A model generated the notes under the pieces. That model did no database searches and was not told the DNA's origin. It saw only the letters and a program-made list of their open reading frames with translations. Below, piece after piece: positions 15,485-23,935 of a DNA stretch of 25,402 nucleotides (position 1 is its first letter; each line of letters starts with the position of its first letter). The stretch is from JBLHOS01 sp047623825 (GTDB taxonomy: Bacteria > Pseudomonadota > Alphaproteobacteria > Rhodobacterales > Rhodobacteraceae): NCBI GenBank assembly GCA_047623825.1, contig JBLHOS010000044.1, positions 1 to 25,402 of the forward strand, in the 5' to 3' direction. The position numbers and the translations under genes are program-made.

Positions 15485-17749
15485 ATGAGCCGTTTTACCG
15501 CCCCTATCGCCGAACAAATCTGGGATATGAAGTACCGCTTCAAAGAGGCGGATGGAACACCGTTGGATCTCAGTGTCGAAGATACTTGGCGGCGCATTGC
15601 CCGCGCATTGGCCGAGGTTGAGCAAGATCCCAAGCATTGGGAAGATCAATTTTATACTGCCCTAGAAGATTTCAAATATTTGCCTGCGGGGCGGATTACG
15701 GCGGGTGCGGGCACCGCGCGCGCTGTTACGCTGTTCAATTGCTTTGTCATGGGCACAATCCCCGACAGCATGGGCGGCATTTTTGAGATGTTGAAAGAGG
15801 CTGCGCTGACCATGCAGCAGGGTGGCGGCATCGGCTATGATTTCTCGACAATCCGGCCCAAAGGGGCAGGCGTCAAAGGCGTGGCCGCAGACGCCTCTGG
15901 GCCATTAAGTTTTATGGATGTGTGGGATGCGATGTGCCGCACGATCATGTCCGCAGGTTCCCGTCGCGGCGCGATGATGGCCACGATGCGCTGCGACCAT
16001 CCCGATATCAACGATTTCATTACCGCCAAATCTGACGCCGCTCGGTTGCGGATGTTCAATTTGTCAGTCCTGATCACCGATGATTTCATGGAGGCCGTAA
16101 AGGCGGACGGACCCTGGGATCTGGTCTTTGACGGATCAGTTTACCACACCGTTCAGGCACTGGATCTCTGGAACAGGATTATGCAGTCGACTTATGACTA
16201 CGCCGAACCCGGCGTGATCTTTATTGACCGGATCAATACTGCAAATAACCTGTCCTATGTTGAGCAGATTGCCGCGACCAATCCGTGTGGCGAACAGCCT
16301 TTGCCGCCCTACGGCGCATGCCTTTTGGGCTCAATCAACATGTCACGGCTGGTGAGCAGCCCGTTTGCGGCAGACGCCGCGTTGGACGTGGCCGCACTGG
16401 ATAATCTGGTGCGGCTGGCCGTTCGGATGATGGATAATGTGGTCGACGCGTCACGCTTTCCACTAGAGGCGCAACGCCAAGAGGCCCACGCCAAGCGGCG
16501 GATCGGTCTGGGCGTTACAGGCTTGGCCGATGCCTTGCTGATGCTGGGTCTTGAGTACGGTACAGATGCCGCCGCCGCCCAAACCGAGGCGTGGATGAAA
16601 GCCATTGCGCGTGCGGCCTATTTGGCCTCGGTCGATCTGGCCAAGGAAAAGGGTCCGTTTCCGCTTTTTGATGCGGATGCTTATCTGGCTTCGGGCAACA
16701 TGATGAACATGGATGAGGACGTGCGTGACGCGATCCGCGCCCATGGCATTCGCAACGCGCTGCTGACCTCAATCGCGCCAACCGGAACGATCAGCCTTTA
16801 CGCGGGCAACGTCTCATCAGGGATCGAGCCGGTCTTTGCCTATGCCTATACCCGCAAAGTGTTGCAAAAAGACGGCTCTCGCACCGAAGAGGAAGTCGTG
16901 GATTATGCCGTCCAGATGTGGCGTGAAAAATTTGGTGATACGCCGCTGCCCGACCATTTTGTCAACGCGCAAACCCTTGCCCCGCTGGCGCATGTGAAAA
17001 TGCAGGCCGCAGCGCAAAAATGGATCGATAGCTCAATTTCAAAAACGATCAATTGCCCAGAGGATATCAGTTTCGAGGCGTTCAAAAGCGTCTACATGGA
17101 GGCGTGGGACAGTGGCTGCAAAGGCTGCACCACCTACCGACCCAACGCCGTCACCGGATCGGTATTGAGTGTCAGTGAGACCAGCGACAAGGCGCCGGAA
17201 ATTGATAAGGGCGCCGACGTCGTCTATATCTCTGAGCCGTTGGATCGTCCGCAAGCGCTTGAAGGGCAGACCTACAAACTGAAATGGCCCAATACAGAGC
17301 ATGCGATTTATATCACGGTGAATGATGTGATCCTGAACGGTCACCGGCGCCCGTTTGAGGTGTTCATCAACTCCAAAAACATGGAACATTTTTCTTGGAC
17401 CGTGGCCCTGACCCGGATGATCTCTGCGATATTTCGGCGCGGTGGCGACATCTCATTTGTGGTTGAGGAACTGAAGGCCGTGTTTGACCCGCGCGGCGGC
17501 GCGTGGATGGGTGGAAAATATGTGCCATCTATCTTGGCAGCGATTGGTGGCGTGATTGAACGGCATCTGATCTCTATTGGATTTATCGAAGGCGAAGGCA
17601 TGGGGCTGAAAAGTGATCCAGCCGCAGAGGCCATGGCAGTCGGAGAGGCCCCTCGCGGCCCGGCATGCTCCTCTTGCGGAAGCTATGAGTTGCGGATGAT
17701 CGAGGGCTGTATGACGTGTGCAAACTGCGGTTTCTCCAAGTGCGGGTAG
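15485..17749 (+). CDS. nrdJ: Adenosylcobalamin-dependent (class II) ribonucleotide reductase
   Basis: It reduces ribonucleotides to deoxyribonucleotides with a thiyl radical generated by coenzyme B12, with or without oxygen. In the 754-residue product the radical cysteine C268 sits in NPCGEQ, with N266 and E270. The substrate-level redox pair is C86 (LFNCF) and C279 (GACLLGSIN). The 11-residue spacing from C268 to C279 matches the Thermotoga enzyme. A TSCPD-type domain follows (FEVFINSKNMEHFSW). The C-terminal tail is cysteine-rich (CSSC, CMTC, CANC), probably a zinc ribbon and shuttle cysteines. I chose ATG 15485 because AGAAGG precedes it by about 9 nt. There is no ATP-cone. I saw no cobalamin riboswitch upstream. 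Confidence 0.95.
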   Translation: MSRFTAPIAEQIWDMKYRFKEADGTPLDLSVEDTWRRIARALAEVEQDPKHWEDQFYTALEDFKYLPAGRITAGAGTARAVTLFNCFVMGTIPDSMGGIFEMLKEAALTMQQGGGIGYDFSTIRPKGAGVKGVAADASGPLSFMDVWDAMCRTIMSAGSRRGAMMATMRCDHPDINDFITAKSDAARLRMFNLSVLITDDFMEAVKADGPWDLVFDGSVYHTVQALDLWNRIMQSTYDYAEPGVIFIDRINTANNLSYVEQIAATNPCGEQPLPPYGACLLGSINMSRLVSSPFAADAALDVAALDNLVRLAVRMMDNVVDASRFPLEAQRQEAHAKRRIGLGVTGLADALLMLGLEYGTDAAAAQTEAWMKAIARAAYLASVDLAKEKGPFPLFDADAYLASGNMMNMDEDVRDAIRAHGIRNALLTSIAPTGTISLYAGNVSSGIEPVFAYAYTRKVLQKDGSRTEEEVVDYAVQMWREKFGDTPLPDHFVNAQTLAPLAHVKMQAAAQKWIDSSISKTINCPEDISFEAFKSVYMEAWDSGCKGCTTYRPNAVTGSVLSVSETSDKAPEIDKGADVVYISEPLDRPQALEGQTYKLKWPNTEHAIYITVNDVILNGHRRPFEVFINSKNMEHFSWTVALTRMISAIFRRGGDISFVVEELKAVFDPRGGAWMGGKYVPSILAAIGGVIERHLISIGFIEGEGMGLKSDPAAEAMAVGEAPRGPACSSCGSYELRMIEGCMTCANCGFSKCG

Positions 17750-17920
17750 GGTAGGCTGCCTCAAACTTGCCTCTGTTTAGTCCAACCATCGTGTTTTTTC
17801 TGCATCACCTTGAACGTCGGTTTGAAAAACCATGCGGGGGCCTGATTTAGCGTGATACATAGCGCACAAAGCCTCGACAGATAACGAACAAGATCGAGGG
17901 CGATGTAGGGGACAAGACAG

Positions 17921-18844
17921 TTGGCGATTCACGCGATACGTTGGGCTGGGCCCCTTTTCTGTGGTCTGATAATGCTATTGGGCGCGCCTACGGCGGCGCA
18001 AGAACGTTTGACGCTTGGCGTGGGCCGTGTCCTCAGCAACGACTATTTGGCTGACCAGGAAGATCGCTGGCGGACTGGATCTTATGGCGTCAGCGTTATC
18101 CGCGGTCGCGAATGGACTGGGGACATGCCTGCGCGGTTTGGTGAGGTCACGGAATTCCGGTTCCGTGGCGAAATTATTGCCCCTGCTAATGTTAGTGATC
18201 CCGCAACAGGTGACCGACTTTACGCGGGTGTCCTGTCGGGCGGGGTTCATACCCACGCGCAATTGGGCGGTTTTGAGTTTGCGGCAGGCCTTGATCTGGT
18301 GATTGTGGGCGAACAAACCGGCCTGCGAAAATTTCACGAGGCTTTGCACGATCTGACGAATTTCGCCGATCTTGATGTCAAAGATTATCAGATCGAAGAT
18401 GGCATCTATGTCAGTGGCGTGTTTGAGGTGGCTCGTGCCCTCAGCTTTGGCTCAGCCGACTTGCGCCCATTTGTTGAACTTCAGGCTGGTGTTGAGACTT
18501 TTGCCCGTGCCGGTTTCGATCTGACCCTTGGGGGATACGGCGAAGGCGGGCTGCGCGTGCGCGATCCGATCACTGGCCACCGCATTTCAGCGATCAACAG
18601 CCCAACGGATCAAGGCGTCTCGTTCCTGCTTGGCGCTGATGTGGCGTTTGTCGACAGCTCGATCTTTCTGCCCGAGGAGCGAGGCTATGAGGTGGAAGAG
18701 AACCGGCACCGTATTCGGGCTGGAGTGAACTATGCTTTTGGGTCCAGCAACGTCTATTATGGACTGACATATATGTCCGAAGAGTTTGTCGGACAGCCCG
18801 AGGGGCAGGTCATTGGAACACTTTCATTCGACCTTCGATTCTAA
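17921..18844 (+). CDS. LpxR-like outer-membrane protein (DUF2219)
   Basis: The 307-residue protein has a signal peptide ending around PTAAQ and alternating beta-strand segments ending in a terminal Phe (FDLRF), as expected for an outer-membrane barrel. LpxR removes the 3'-acyloxyacyl group of lipid A. The family's Asn-Asp pair appears as N40-D41 in SNDYLADQ, followed by DRWRTGSYG. Candidate catalytic histidines are H110 and H112 with E119 (GGVHTHAQLGGFE). Roseobacter members of this family are conserved but not tested biochemically to my knowledge. The start is a TTG with AGGGGA 8 nt upstream. The 171-bp gap before it shows no clear structure. Confidence 0.75.
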   Translation: MAIHAIRWAGPLFCGLIMLLGAPTAAQERLTLGVGRVLSNDYLADQEDRWRTGSYGVSVIRGREWTGDMPARFGEVTEFRFRGEIIAPANVSDPATGDRLYAGVLSGGVHTHAQLGGFEFAAGLDLVIVGEQTGLRKFHEALHDLTNFADLDVKDYQIEDGIYVSGVFEVARALSFGSADLRPFVELQAGVETFARAGFDLTLGGYGEGGLRVRDPITGHRISAINSPTDQGVSFLLGADVAFVDSSIFLPEERGYEVEENRHRIRAGVNYAFGSSNVYYGLTYMSEEFVGQPEGQVIGTLSFDLRF

Positions 18845-18923
18845 AGAGCCTTCCCAAGGTGATTCGCGCGTGTTACGATTCGCGAAAGACTTAATAAAAA
18901 CAATAACGAGCAGGACAGGCAGC

Positions 18924-19997
18924 ATGATTACGGGCTTTAAGGGCACGTTCTTGATCGCTTGGGCACAAACCCGCATAGACGGGGTGCCGGCGGCGGCAGA
19001 CAGCGACTTATTTGAGGGTGCCATTTGGCGTTGGAGCGGCCGTGCAATCCCGTTGGACGGCGCGGGTGCTACTTTACTTTTGGGCGATAACAAAGACCAG
19101 ACCGAGTTACGCAGCCGTGCTGCACGGATGGTCCGCAAGATCCTACAATTAGAGGGGCCAAGCCATCTTCAGCTGGCTGCTGAAGATACCGACCCACTAT
19201 TTGATGATGCCTTTGTGGTGTCTGACGGCGCGCGCTTTTTCTCTGTTGTGCCAATCACGCTTCAGGCCGACTTGCCGCCACTACTGATGTTTCCTGATGA
19301 AGTTCCGCCACCAAACAAAGATCTGACCGTCATCCAGACCAGTGACCGGACGCGCCACACGTTGAAGTCAGAAGAGCCGTCAGTGATCTGCTTCACGCCC
19401 GGTACGCGCCTGCGGACCGAAGACGGCGATGTTGCTATCGAAGATCTGGGGTTAGGTGACAGGGTTCTGACCCGCGATGATGGCCCGCAAGAGGTGGTCT
19501 GGTCCGGTCATCGCCGCATGTCCGGTGCCCGGCTCTATGCAATGGCTGACCAACGACCTATTCGAATCCGGGCGGGTGCGCTTGGGTTGGACCGGCCCGA
19601 CGATGATCTTATCGTCTCACCAGAGCATCGATTGATGGTCCGCGGGGCTGCAGCCCAAGAGTTATTTGGGGAGTCTGAGGTCCTAATGCGGGCCGCCGAT
19701 TTGGTTGGTGACCGCTTCATCACCGTAGACCATTCCCTACGAGAGGTCTGGTACGTCCACCTGATGCTAGAGCGCCATCAGGTGGTTTGGGCAAATAATG
19801 TTGAGGCGGAAACCTTTCACCCTGGTTATATGGGGTTGGATCATCTTGATGTGGGCCAACGCGAAAGCCTGTTGGAATTGCGCCCTGATTTGGTACGTGA
19901 TCCGCACCGCTATGGCGCACCTGCACGACGCATGCTTAGCAAAGCCGAAGCCGCGATCATGCTTTTTGCTGAGCGCACGCCACGCCAATACGCCTAG
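18924..19997 (+). CDS. Hint-domain protein of unknown function
   Basis: The 357-residue protein has a conserved N-terminal part (MITGFKGTFLIAWAQTRIDG). A Hint domain begins at C156 in ICFTPGTRLRTEDG, continues through IEDLGLGDRVLTRDDG and SPEHRLMV, and ends near ETFHPGY. Hint folds are known from inteins and hedgehog proteins, where the first Cys attacks the preceding peptide bond. No terminal His-Asn of an intein is evident, so any activity would more likely be N-terminal cleavage than splicing. No signal peptide is visible. I chose ATG 18924 because the family N-terminus starts there and AGGACAGG precedes it; a reading from 18786 would overlap the upstream gene. The family is common in Rhodobacteraceae and uncharacterised. 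Confidence 0.8.
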   Translation: MITGFKGTFLIAWAQTRIDGVPAAADSDLFEGAIWRWSGRAIPLDGAGATLLLGDNKDQTELRSRAARMVRKILQLEGPSHLQLAAEDTDPLFDDAFVVSDGARFFSVVPITLQADLPPLLMFPDEVPPPNKDLTVIQTSDRTRHTLKSEEPSVICFTPGTRLRTEDGDVAIEDLGLGDRVLTRDDGPQEVVWSGHRRMSGARLYAMADQRPIRIRAGALGLDRPDDDLIVSPEHRLMVRGAAAQELFGESEVLMRAADLVGDRFITVDHSLREVWYVHLMLERHQVVWANNVEAETFHPGYMGLDHLDVGQRESLLELRPDLVRDPHRYGAPARRMLSKAEAAIMLFAERTPRQYA

Positions 19998-20037
19998 TCT
20001 CGGTGACCTTTGCAAAGCACAGTCTGGTTTTCATCGG

Positions 20038-20065
20038 TTGACACTCAGCCCCGGCTGAATATAAA
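20038..20065 (+). promoter_or_regulatory. Sigma-70-type promoter of rpsD
   Basis: TTGACA (20038-20043) is followed after 16 bp by TATAAA (20060-20065), close to consensus. Transcription would begin near 20072, giving a leader of about 110 nt before the GTG at 20182. The spacer contains the palindrome CAGCCCCGGCTG. Confidence 0.75.
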
Positions 20066-20141
20066 GCGCGCTTCATTGGTGTTGGTGGCTCCTGTAAGGG
20101 AACGCCTGTCAGCCGTAAGGCAAAGGACAACGCCCTTCATA

Positions 20142-20176
20142 GTCTCCTGTCTCAGGGGACGCTCTAAGAAGGAGAT
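20142..20176 (+). promoter_or_regulatory. Structured rpsD leader with possible Shine-Dalgarno switch
   Basis: GTCTCCTG (20142-20149), triloop TCT, and CAGGGGAC (20153-20160) form an 8-bp hairpin with one U-G pair just upstream of the Shine-Dalgarno. The 5' arm, GTCTCCT, can instead pair with AGGAGAT (20170-20176), which contains the Shine-Dalgarno of rpsD. The two folds exclude each other. S4 represses its own translation in several bacteria through leader or operator RNA, so this could be an alphaproteobacterial version. That is inference. Confidence 0.45.
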
Positions 20177-20181
20177 CAGCC

Positions 20182-20802
20182 GTGACCAAACGCACGTCTG
20201 CCAAATACAAACTAGACCGCCGGATGGGTGAAAACATCTGGGGGCGCGCAAAATCCCCAGTTAATCGTCGTGAATATGGCCCCGGTCAGCACGGTCAGCG
20301 CCGTAAAGGCAAACTGTCCGACTATGGTATTCAGCTGCGCGCAAAGCAGAAGCTGAAAGGCTATTACGGCGATGTGACCGAAAAGCAGTTTCGCCGCATT
20401 TATGCCGAAGCTGAGCGTCTTAAGGGCGACACCGGCGAGAACCTTATAGGCTTGCTGGAACGCCGCCTAGACGCGGTTATTTACCGCGCCAAGTTCGTCG
20501 CAACCGTTTTCGCCGCGCGTCAGTTCGTGAACCACGGCCATATCACTGTAAACGGTGGGCGCGTGAATATAGCATCCTACCGTGTCAAAGAAGGCGATGT
20601 GATCGCTATCCGTGATCGCTCCCGGCAGTTGGCAGTGGTTTTGGAAGCGGTTCAGTTGACTGAGCGCGACGTCCCTGACTACATCGAAGCCGATCACTCC
20701 AAGATGACAGCTACGTTCGTGCGCACACCTGCTCTGGGCGACGTTCCTTATCCAGTGATGATGGAACCAAACCTAGTCGTGGAATATTACGCGAAGAACT
20801 AA
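20182..20802 (+). CDS. rpsD: 30S ribosomal protein S4
   Basis: S4 binds 16S rRNA early in assembly of the small subunit and nucleates the 5' domain. The 206-residue length is standard. It starts TKRTSAKYKLDRRMGENIWG, with the basic REYGPGQHGQRRKGKLSDYG segment next. The S4 RNA-binding domain spans about residues 93-155 (LERRLDAVIYRAKFV, then ARQFVNHGHITVNGG). The start is GTG 20182 with AAGGAG 7 nt upstream. The gene stands alone with its own promoter and terminator, unlike the alpha operon of E. coli. Confidence 0.97.
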   Translation: MTKRTSAKYKLDRRMGENIWGRAKSPVNRREYGPGQHGQRRKGKLSDYGIQLRAKQKLKGYYGDVTEKQFRRIYAEAERLKGDTGENLIGLLERRLDAVIYRAKFVATVFAARQFVNHGHITVNGGRVNIASYRVKEGDVIAIRDRSRQLAVVLEAVQLTERDVPDYIEADHSKMTATFVRTPALGDVPYPVMMEPNLVVEYYAKN

Positions 20803-20825
20803 TCGTTCTGACGCGACCGATTTTG

Positions 20826-20861
20826 AAAAGGCCGTCCTTTGTGGGCGGCCTTTTTTCTTTT
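20826..20861 (+). terminator. Intrinsic terminator of rpsD
   Basis: AAAAGGCCGTCC (20826-20837), loop TTTGT, and GGGCGGCCTTTT (20843-20854) form a 12-bp stem with one U-G pair, followed by TTCTTTT. It starts 24 nt after the rpsD stop. This is the best intrinsic terminator in the window. Confidence 0.9.
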
Positions 20862-20958
20862 CGAGACGAAAGATTGACGTACGACTGCACAGCTCACGTT
20901 GCGCTAACGCAGATGCATTTCTCTCGCCTTTTGAGATAGCTCAGGCTATTCCCACTCT

Positions 20959-22206
20959 ATGATTTTTGGTGACAATCTCAGGCGTGTTACGTTGGCAGAG
21001 GCGCAAGCCTATCCGTTTTGGCGGCGTCCTATTGCGTTGTTGTTTTTCATGGCCTTTGCGATGCCGCTGGCGTTTGCCACCTGGTCGGCTCTTTTGAATA
21101 ATTTCGTCGTTGAGGTCGCCAATTTCGATGGCTCAGATATTGGTTGGCTGCACACTGTCCGTGAGATCCCGGGCTTCTTTGCGATAGGTGTGATCGCGCT
21201 GATCATGTTTGTTCGTGAACAGATCCTCGGGCTTGTCTCTTTGCTCTTGTTGGGGGCGGCCACTGCATTAACGGCGCAGTTTCCCTTGCTGGGTGGGATC
21301 TTGACGATCACGATGCTGTCATCGATCGGGTTCCATTACTACGAGACGGTGAACCAGTCACTACAGTTGCAATGGATCGACAAAAAGCAGGCACCGCAGA
21401 CGTTGGGTTGGCTGATGTCGATGGGATCAGCCGCGACGCTGATCGCCTATTTGGTGATTGTCCTAACGTGGCGCAACTTTGATCTGAGCTATAACTTCGT
21501 CTACATGGCGGCAGGCGGGGCAACCATTGCGATCGGGATTTATTGCCTGATCGCCTTTCCGCAGTTTGAATCGCCCCATCCCCAAAACAAACACATGGTC
21601 CTGCGCCGCCGCTATTGGCTGTACTACGCCCTACAGTTTATGTCGGGCGCGCGGCGACAGATCTTTGTGGTCTTCGCCGGTTTCATGATGGTTGAGCGGT
21701 TCGGCTATGATGTCCATGAAATCACGGCACTTTATATGATTACATTGTTGGCCAACATGATCCTTGCGCCGCTGTTGGGGCGCGTTGTTCAGATATTTGG
21801 CGAGCGGCGCGCGCTGATCTTTGAATATGCCGGGCTGACGATCGTCTTCTTGGCCTACAGTGGGCTTTATTCGTTTAATTGGGGCGTGGCACTGGCCGCT
21901 GCCCTTTATGTGATCAACCACATGTTCTTTTCGCTGGCTTTGGCGATCAAGACCTATTTTCAGAAGATCGCAGCGCCGGAGGATATCGCGCCCACAGCCG
22001 CTGTCGCCTTTACGATTAACCACATCGCGGCAGTGTTTTTGCCTGCGGGATTGGGATATCTCTGGTTGGTCTCACCTATGGCGGTCTTTATGGCAGCGGC
22101 GGGGATGGCGTTGGTGTCCTTGCTGCTTTCGCTTTTGATCCCGCGCCATCCCGAACCGGGCCATGAGACAATCTTCGTTACACACGTTGCGGCCCCAGCA
22201 GAGTAG
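20959..22206 (+). CDS. Major facilitator superfamily transporter
   Basis: The 415-residue protein has about twelve hydrophobic segments, starting RRPIALLFFMAFAMPLAFATW. A basic central loop (FESPHPQNKHMVLRRRYW) divides the two halves. It is an inner-membrane carrier. Its substrate is unknown and it is not closely similar to the transporter at 10074. There is no evident Shine-Dalgarno before ATG 20959. A short palindrome, ATAGCTCAGGCTAT, lies just upstream. It follows the rpsD terminator and precedes msrA by 54 bp on the same strand. Confidence 0.8.
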   Translation: MIFGDNLRRVTLAEAQAYPFWRRPIALLFFMAFAMPLAFATWSALLNNFVVEVANFDGSDIGWLHTVREIPGFFAIGVIALIMFVREQILGLVSLLLLGAATALTAQFPLLGGILTITMLSSIGFHYYETVNQSLQLQWIDKKQAPQTLGWLMSMGSAATLIAYLVIVLTWRNFDLSYNFVYMAAGGATIAIGIYCLIAFPQFESPHPQNKHMVLRRRYWLYYALQFMSGARRQIFVVFAGFMMVERFGYDVHEITALYMITLLANMILAPLLGRVVQIFGERRALIFEYAGLTIVFLAYSGLYSFNWGVALAAALYVINHMFFSLALAIKTYFQKIAAPEDIAPTAAVAFTINHIAAVFLPAGLGYLWLVSPMAVFMAAAGMALVSLLLSLLIPRHPEPGHETIFVTHVAAPAE

Positions 22207-22260
22207 AAATTCGCCGTTGGGGGCCCTATATCTTGTCTTACATAAAAACGGAGGATGACA

Positions 22261-22911
22261 ATGTTTCTGATGCAGCGCAAAAAGTCTGAGATGGTTTCGC
22301 ATGATGCGGCTCTTGCAGGGCGCGCCCAGCCGCTGGCGACAGCTGAGACACATTTCATCAGTGGTCGCCCTTTGAACGCCGAAATCCCCGAAGGGATGGA
22401 AGCGGCGATGTTTGGAATGGGCTGCTTTTGGGGGGTTGAGCGGATGTTCTGGAACCTTGATGGCGTCTACCTGACAATGGTCGGCTATGCGGGTGGGTTT
22501 ACCCCAAATGCCACCTATCAAGAAGTGTGTGGCGGCCAGACCGGCCACAATGAGGTTGTCCGCGTGGTCTATGATCCTGCGGTGATTTCTTATGACGAAT
22601 TACTCAGGGTTTTCTGGGAGGGGCACGACCCGACCCAAGGCATGCGCCAAGGCAATGACAGCGGCACGCAATACCGAAGCGGCATTTACACGTTCACAGA
22701 TGCCCAAAAAGTCGCGGCTGATGCCAGCAAACCGATGATGCAGGCGCGGCTAGACCAAGCGGGCTTTGGCAAAGTCACAACAGAAGTTGTCGCCGCACCC
22801 GAGTTCTATTTTGGCGAAGACTATCACCAGCAGTATCTGGCTAAGAATCCCGGTGGATATTGCGGGATCGGCGGCACCGGCGTGACCTGCCCAATCGGTG
22901 TAGTTGTCTAG
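22261..22911 (+). CDS. msrA: Peptide-methionine (S)-S-oxide reductase MsrA
   Basis: MsrA reduces the S form of methionine sulfoxide in proteins, using thioredoxin to recycle. The 216-residue protein has the nucleophile C55 in GMGCFWGVER, then VGYAGGFTPNATYQEVCGGQ and TGHNEVVRVVYDP. Recycling cysteines C201 and C210 lie in GGYCGIGGTGVTCPIG at the C-terminus. I chose ATG 22261 because GGAGG (22250-22254) is 6 nt before it; the in-frame ATG at 22255 would touch the Shine-Dalgarno. It is probably cytoplasmic, since the N-terminus has no signal peptide. Confidence 0.95.
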   Translation: MFLMQRKKSEMVSHDAALAGRAQPLATAETHFISGRPLNAEIPEGMEAAMFGMGCFWGVERMFWNLDGVYLTMVGYAGGFTPNATYQEVCGGQTGHNEVVRVVYDPAVISYDELLRVFWEGHDPTQGMRQGNDSGTQYRSGIYTFTDAQKVAADASKPMMQARLDQAGFGKVTTEVVAAPEFYFGEDYHQQYLAKNPGGYCGIGGTGVTCPIGVVV

Positions 22912-22947
22912 GCTGCAGCACACTGTTCGAAGTTGGTTGATTTCTCT

Positions 22948-22970
22948 CCTGCGGCTGCCTAAGCCGCAGG
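22948..22970. terminator. Perfect hairpin between msrA and prmA
   Basis: CCTGCGGCT (22948-22956), loop GCCTA, and AGCCGCAGG (22962-22970) form a 9-bp stem 36 nt after the msrA stop and 21 nt before the prmA ATG. No T-tract follows. It may be a weak or factor-assisted terminator, or an RNA-stability element. Confidence 0.4.
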
Positions 22971-22991
22971 ATACCCTATTTCGGAGCGACC

Positions 22992-23858
22992 ATGCCAACC
23001 TTCACAGCCCTGACGACCCTATCTGACGCAACCAAGGCCGAGGTGCTTGGCCTTGCGTTGGAGGATCTTGATCCAGCACCAACCGGTGTCGGGGTCTTTG
23101 AGCTTGAAGACGGATCGCAACTTTGGGAAGTGGGCGGCTACTTTCTGGCACCACCCGATGAGATTGGATTGGCGCTTCTCGCGGCGGCGACTGGCGCTAA
23201 GAGCTTTGTTATCTCAGAGTTGCCAGAGACCGATTGGGTTGCAGCCGTTCGGCGCGAATTGCACCCGGTACAGGCAGGACGTTTCTGGCTTTACGGCAGT
23301 CATGATGCCGATAAGATCCCTCTCGTTGGTATCCCCTTGCTAATTGAGGCGTCGATGGCCTTTGGCACGGGGCATCACGGGACCACGCAGGGCTGTCTTG
23401 AGGCGTTGGATGCACTGATGAACGACGGGTTCGTCGCGAGAAATACAATCGATGTGGGCTGTGGAACGGCCGTTCTGGCGATCGCGGCTGCCAAGGTCTG
23501 GCCCCACACCGTCATGGCAAGCGACATTGATGAAGTGGCTGTCGACGTAGCCCGGGTTAATGTCACTGCGAACGGTGTTGGTGATCAGGTGATCTGTCTT
23601 GAGGCGACCGGCTTTGACCACCCAACCACCCAAGAAACTGGCCCGTTTGATCTGATCTTTGCAAACATCCTCAAAGGGCCCTTGATTGATCTGGCGCCTG
23701 ATATGGCCAAGTATTCTGCTGTCGGGGGATATGTGATTTTGTCAGGCCTATTGAACGAGCAAGCGGCTGAAATCATTGCCGCCTATACTGCACAAGGCTT
23801 TGCATTGGTGCGCCACGCTGAACTGGGCGACTGGTCGACCTTGACTGTAAAGCACTAA
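22992..23858 (+). CDS. prmA: Ribosomal protein L11 methyltransferase
   Basis: PrmA trimethylates lysines and the N-terminus of ribosomal protein L11 using S-adenosylmethionine. The 288-residue protein has an N-terminal substrate-binding domain. The PrmA-specific AFGTGHHGTTQGC is at 123-135, and the SAM-binding motif DVGCGTAVLAIAAAK is at 154-168. The catalytic-site FANILKGPL follows near residue 220. GGAG at 22982-22985 is 6 nt before the ATG. It is downstream of msrA on the same strand, separated by the hairpin at 22948. Confidence 0.93.
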   Translation: MPTFTALTTLSDATKAEVLGLALEDLDPAPTGVGVFELEDGSQLWEVGGYFLAPPDEIGLALLAAATGAKSFVISELPETDWVAAVRRELHPVQAGRFWLYGSHDADKIPLVGIPLLIEASMAFGTGHHGTTQGCLEALDALMNDGFVARNTIDVGCGTAVLAIAAAKVWPHTVMASDIDEVAVDVARVNVTANGVGDQVICLEATGFDHPTTQETGPFDLIFANILKGPLIDLAPDMAKYSAVGGYVILSGLLNEQAAEIIAAYTAQGFALVRHAELGDWSTLTVKH

Positions 23859-23902
23859 AAAAGGCGCGCAATTTTTAGTTTATTTTGCTAAAATACTAAA
23901 TG

Positions 23903-23934
23903 TTGGGGCAACATAGACTATTAGAGTTGCCCAA
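23903..23934 (+). other. Stem-loop before the decayed gene at 23936
   Basis: TTGGGGCAAC (23903-23912) pairs with GTTGCCCAA (23926-23934), leaving one bulged G and a 13-nt loop. It ends 1 nt before the ATG of the pseudogene. It could have controlled translation of that gene. There is no T-tract. Confidence 0.35.
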
Positions 23935-23935
23935 A

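Noticed and set aside
18786..18923. Longer reading of the Hint gene overlapping the LpxR-like gene
   Set aside because: The first 46 residues are out-of-frame LpxR-gene sequence plus spacer; the family N-terminus starts at 18924.
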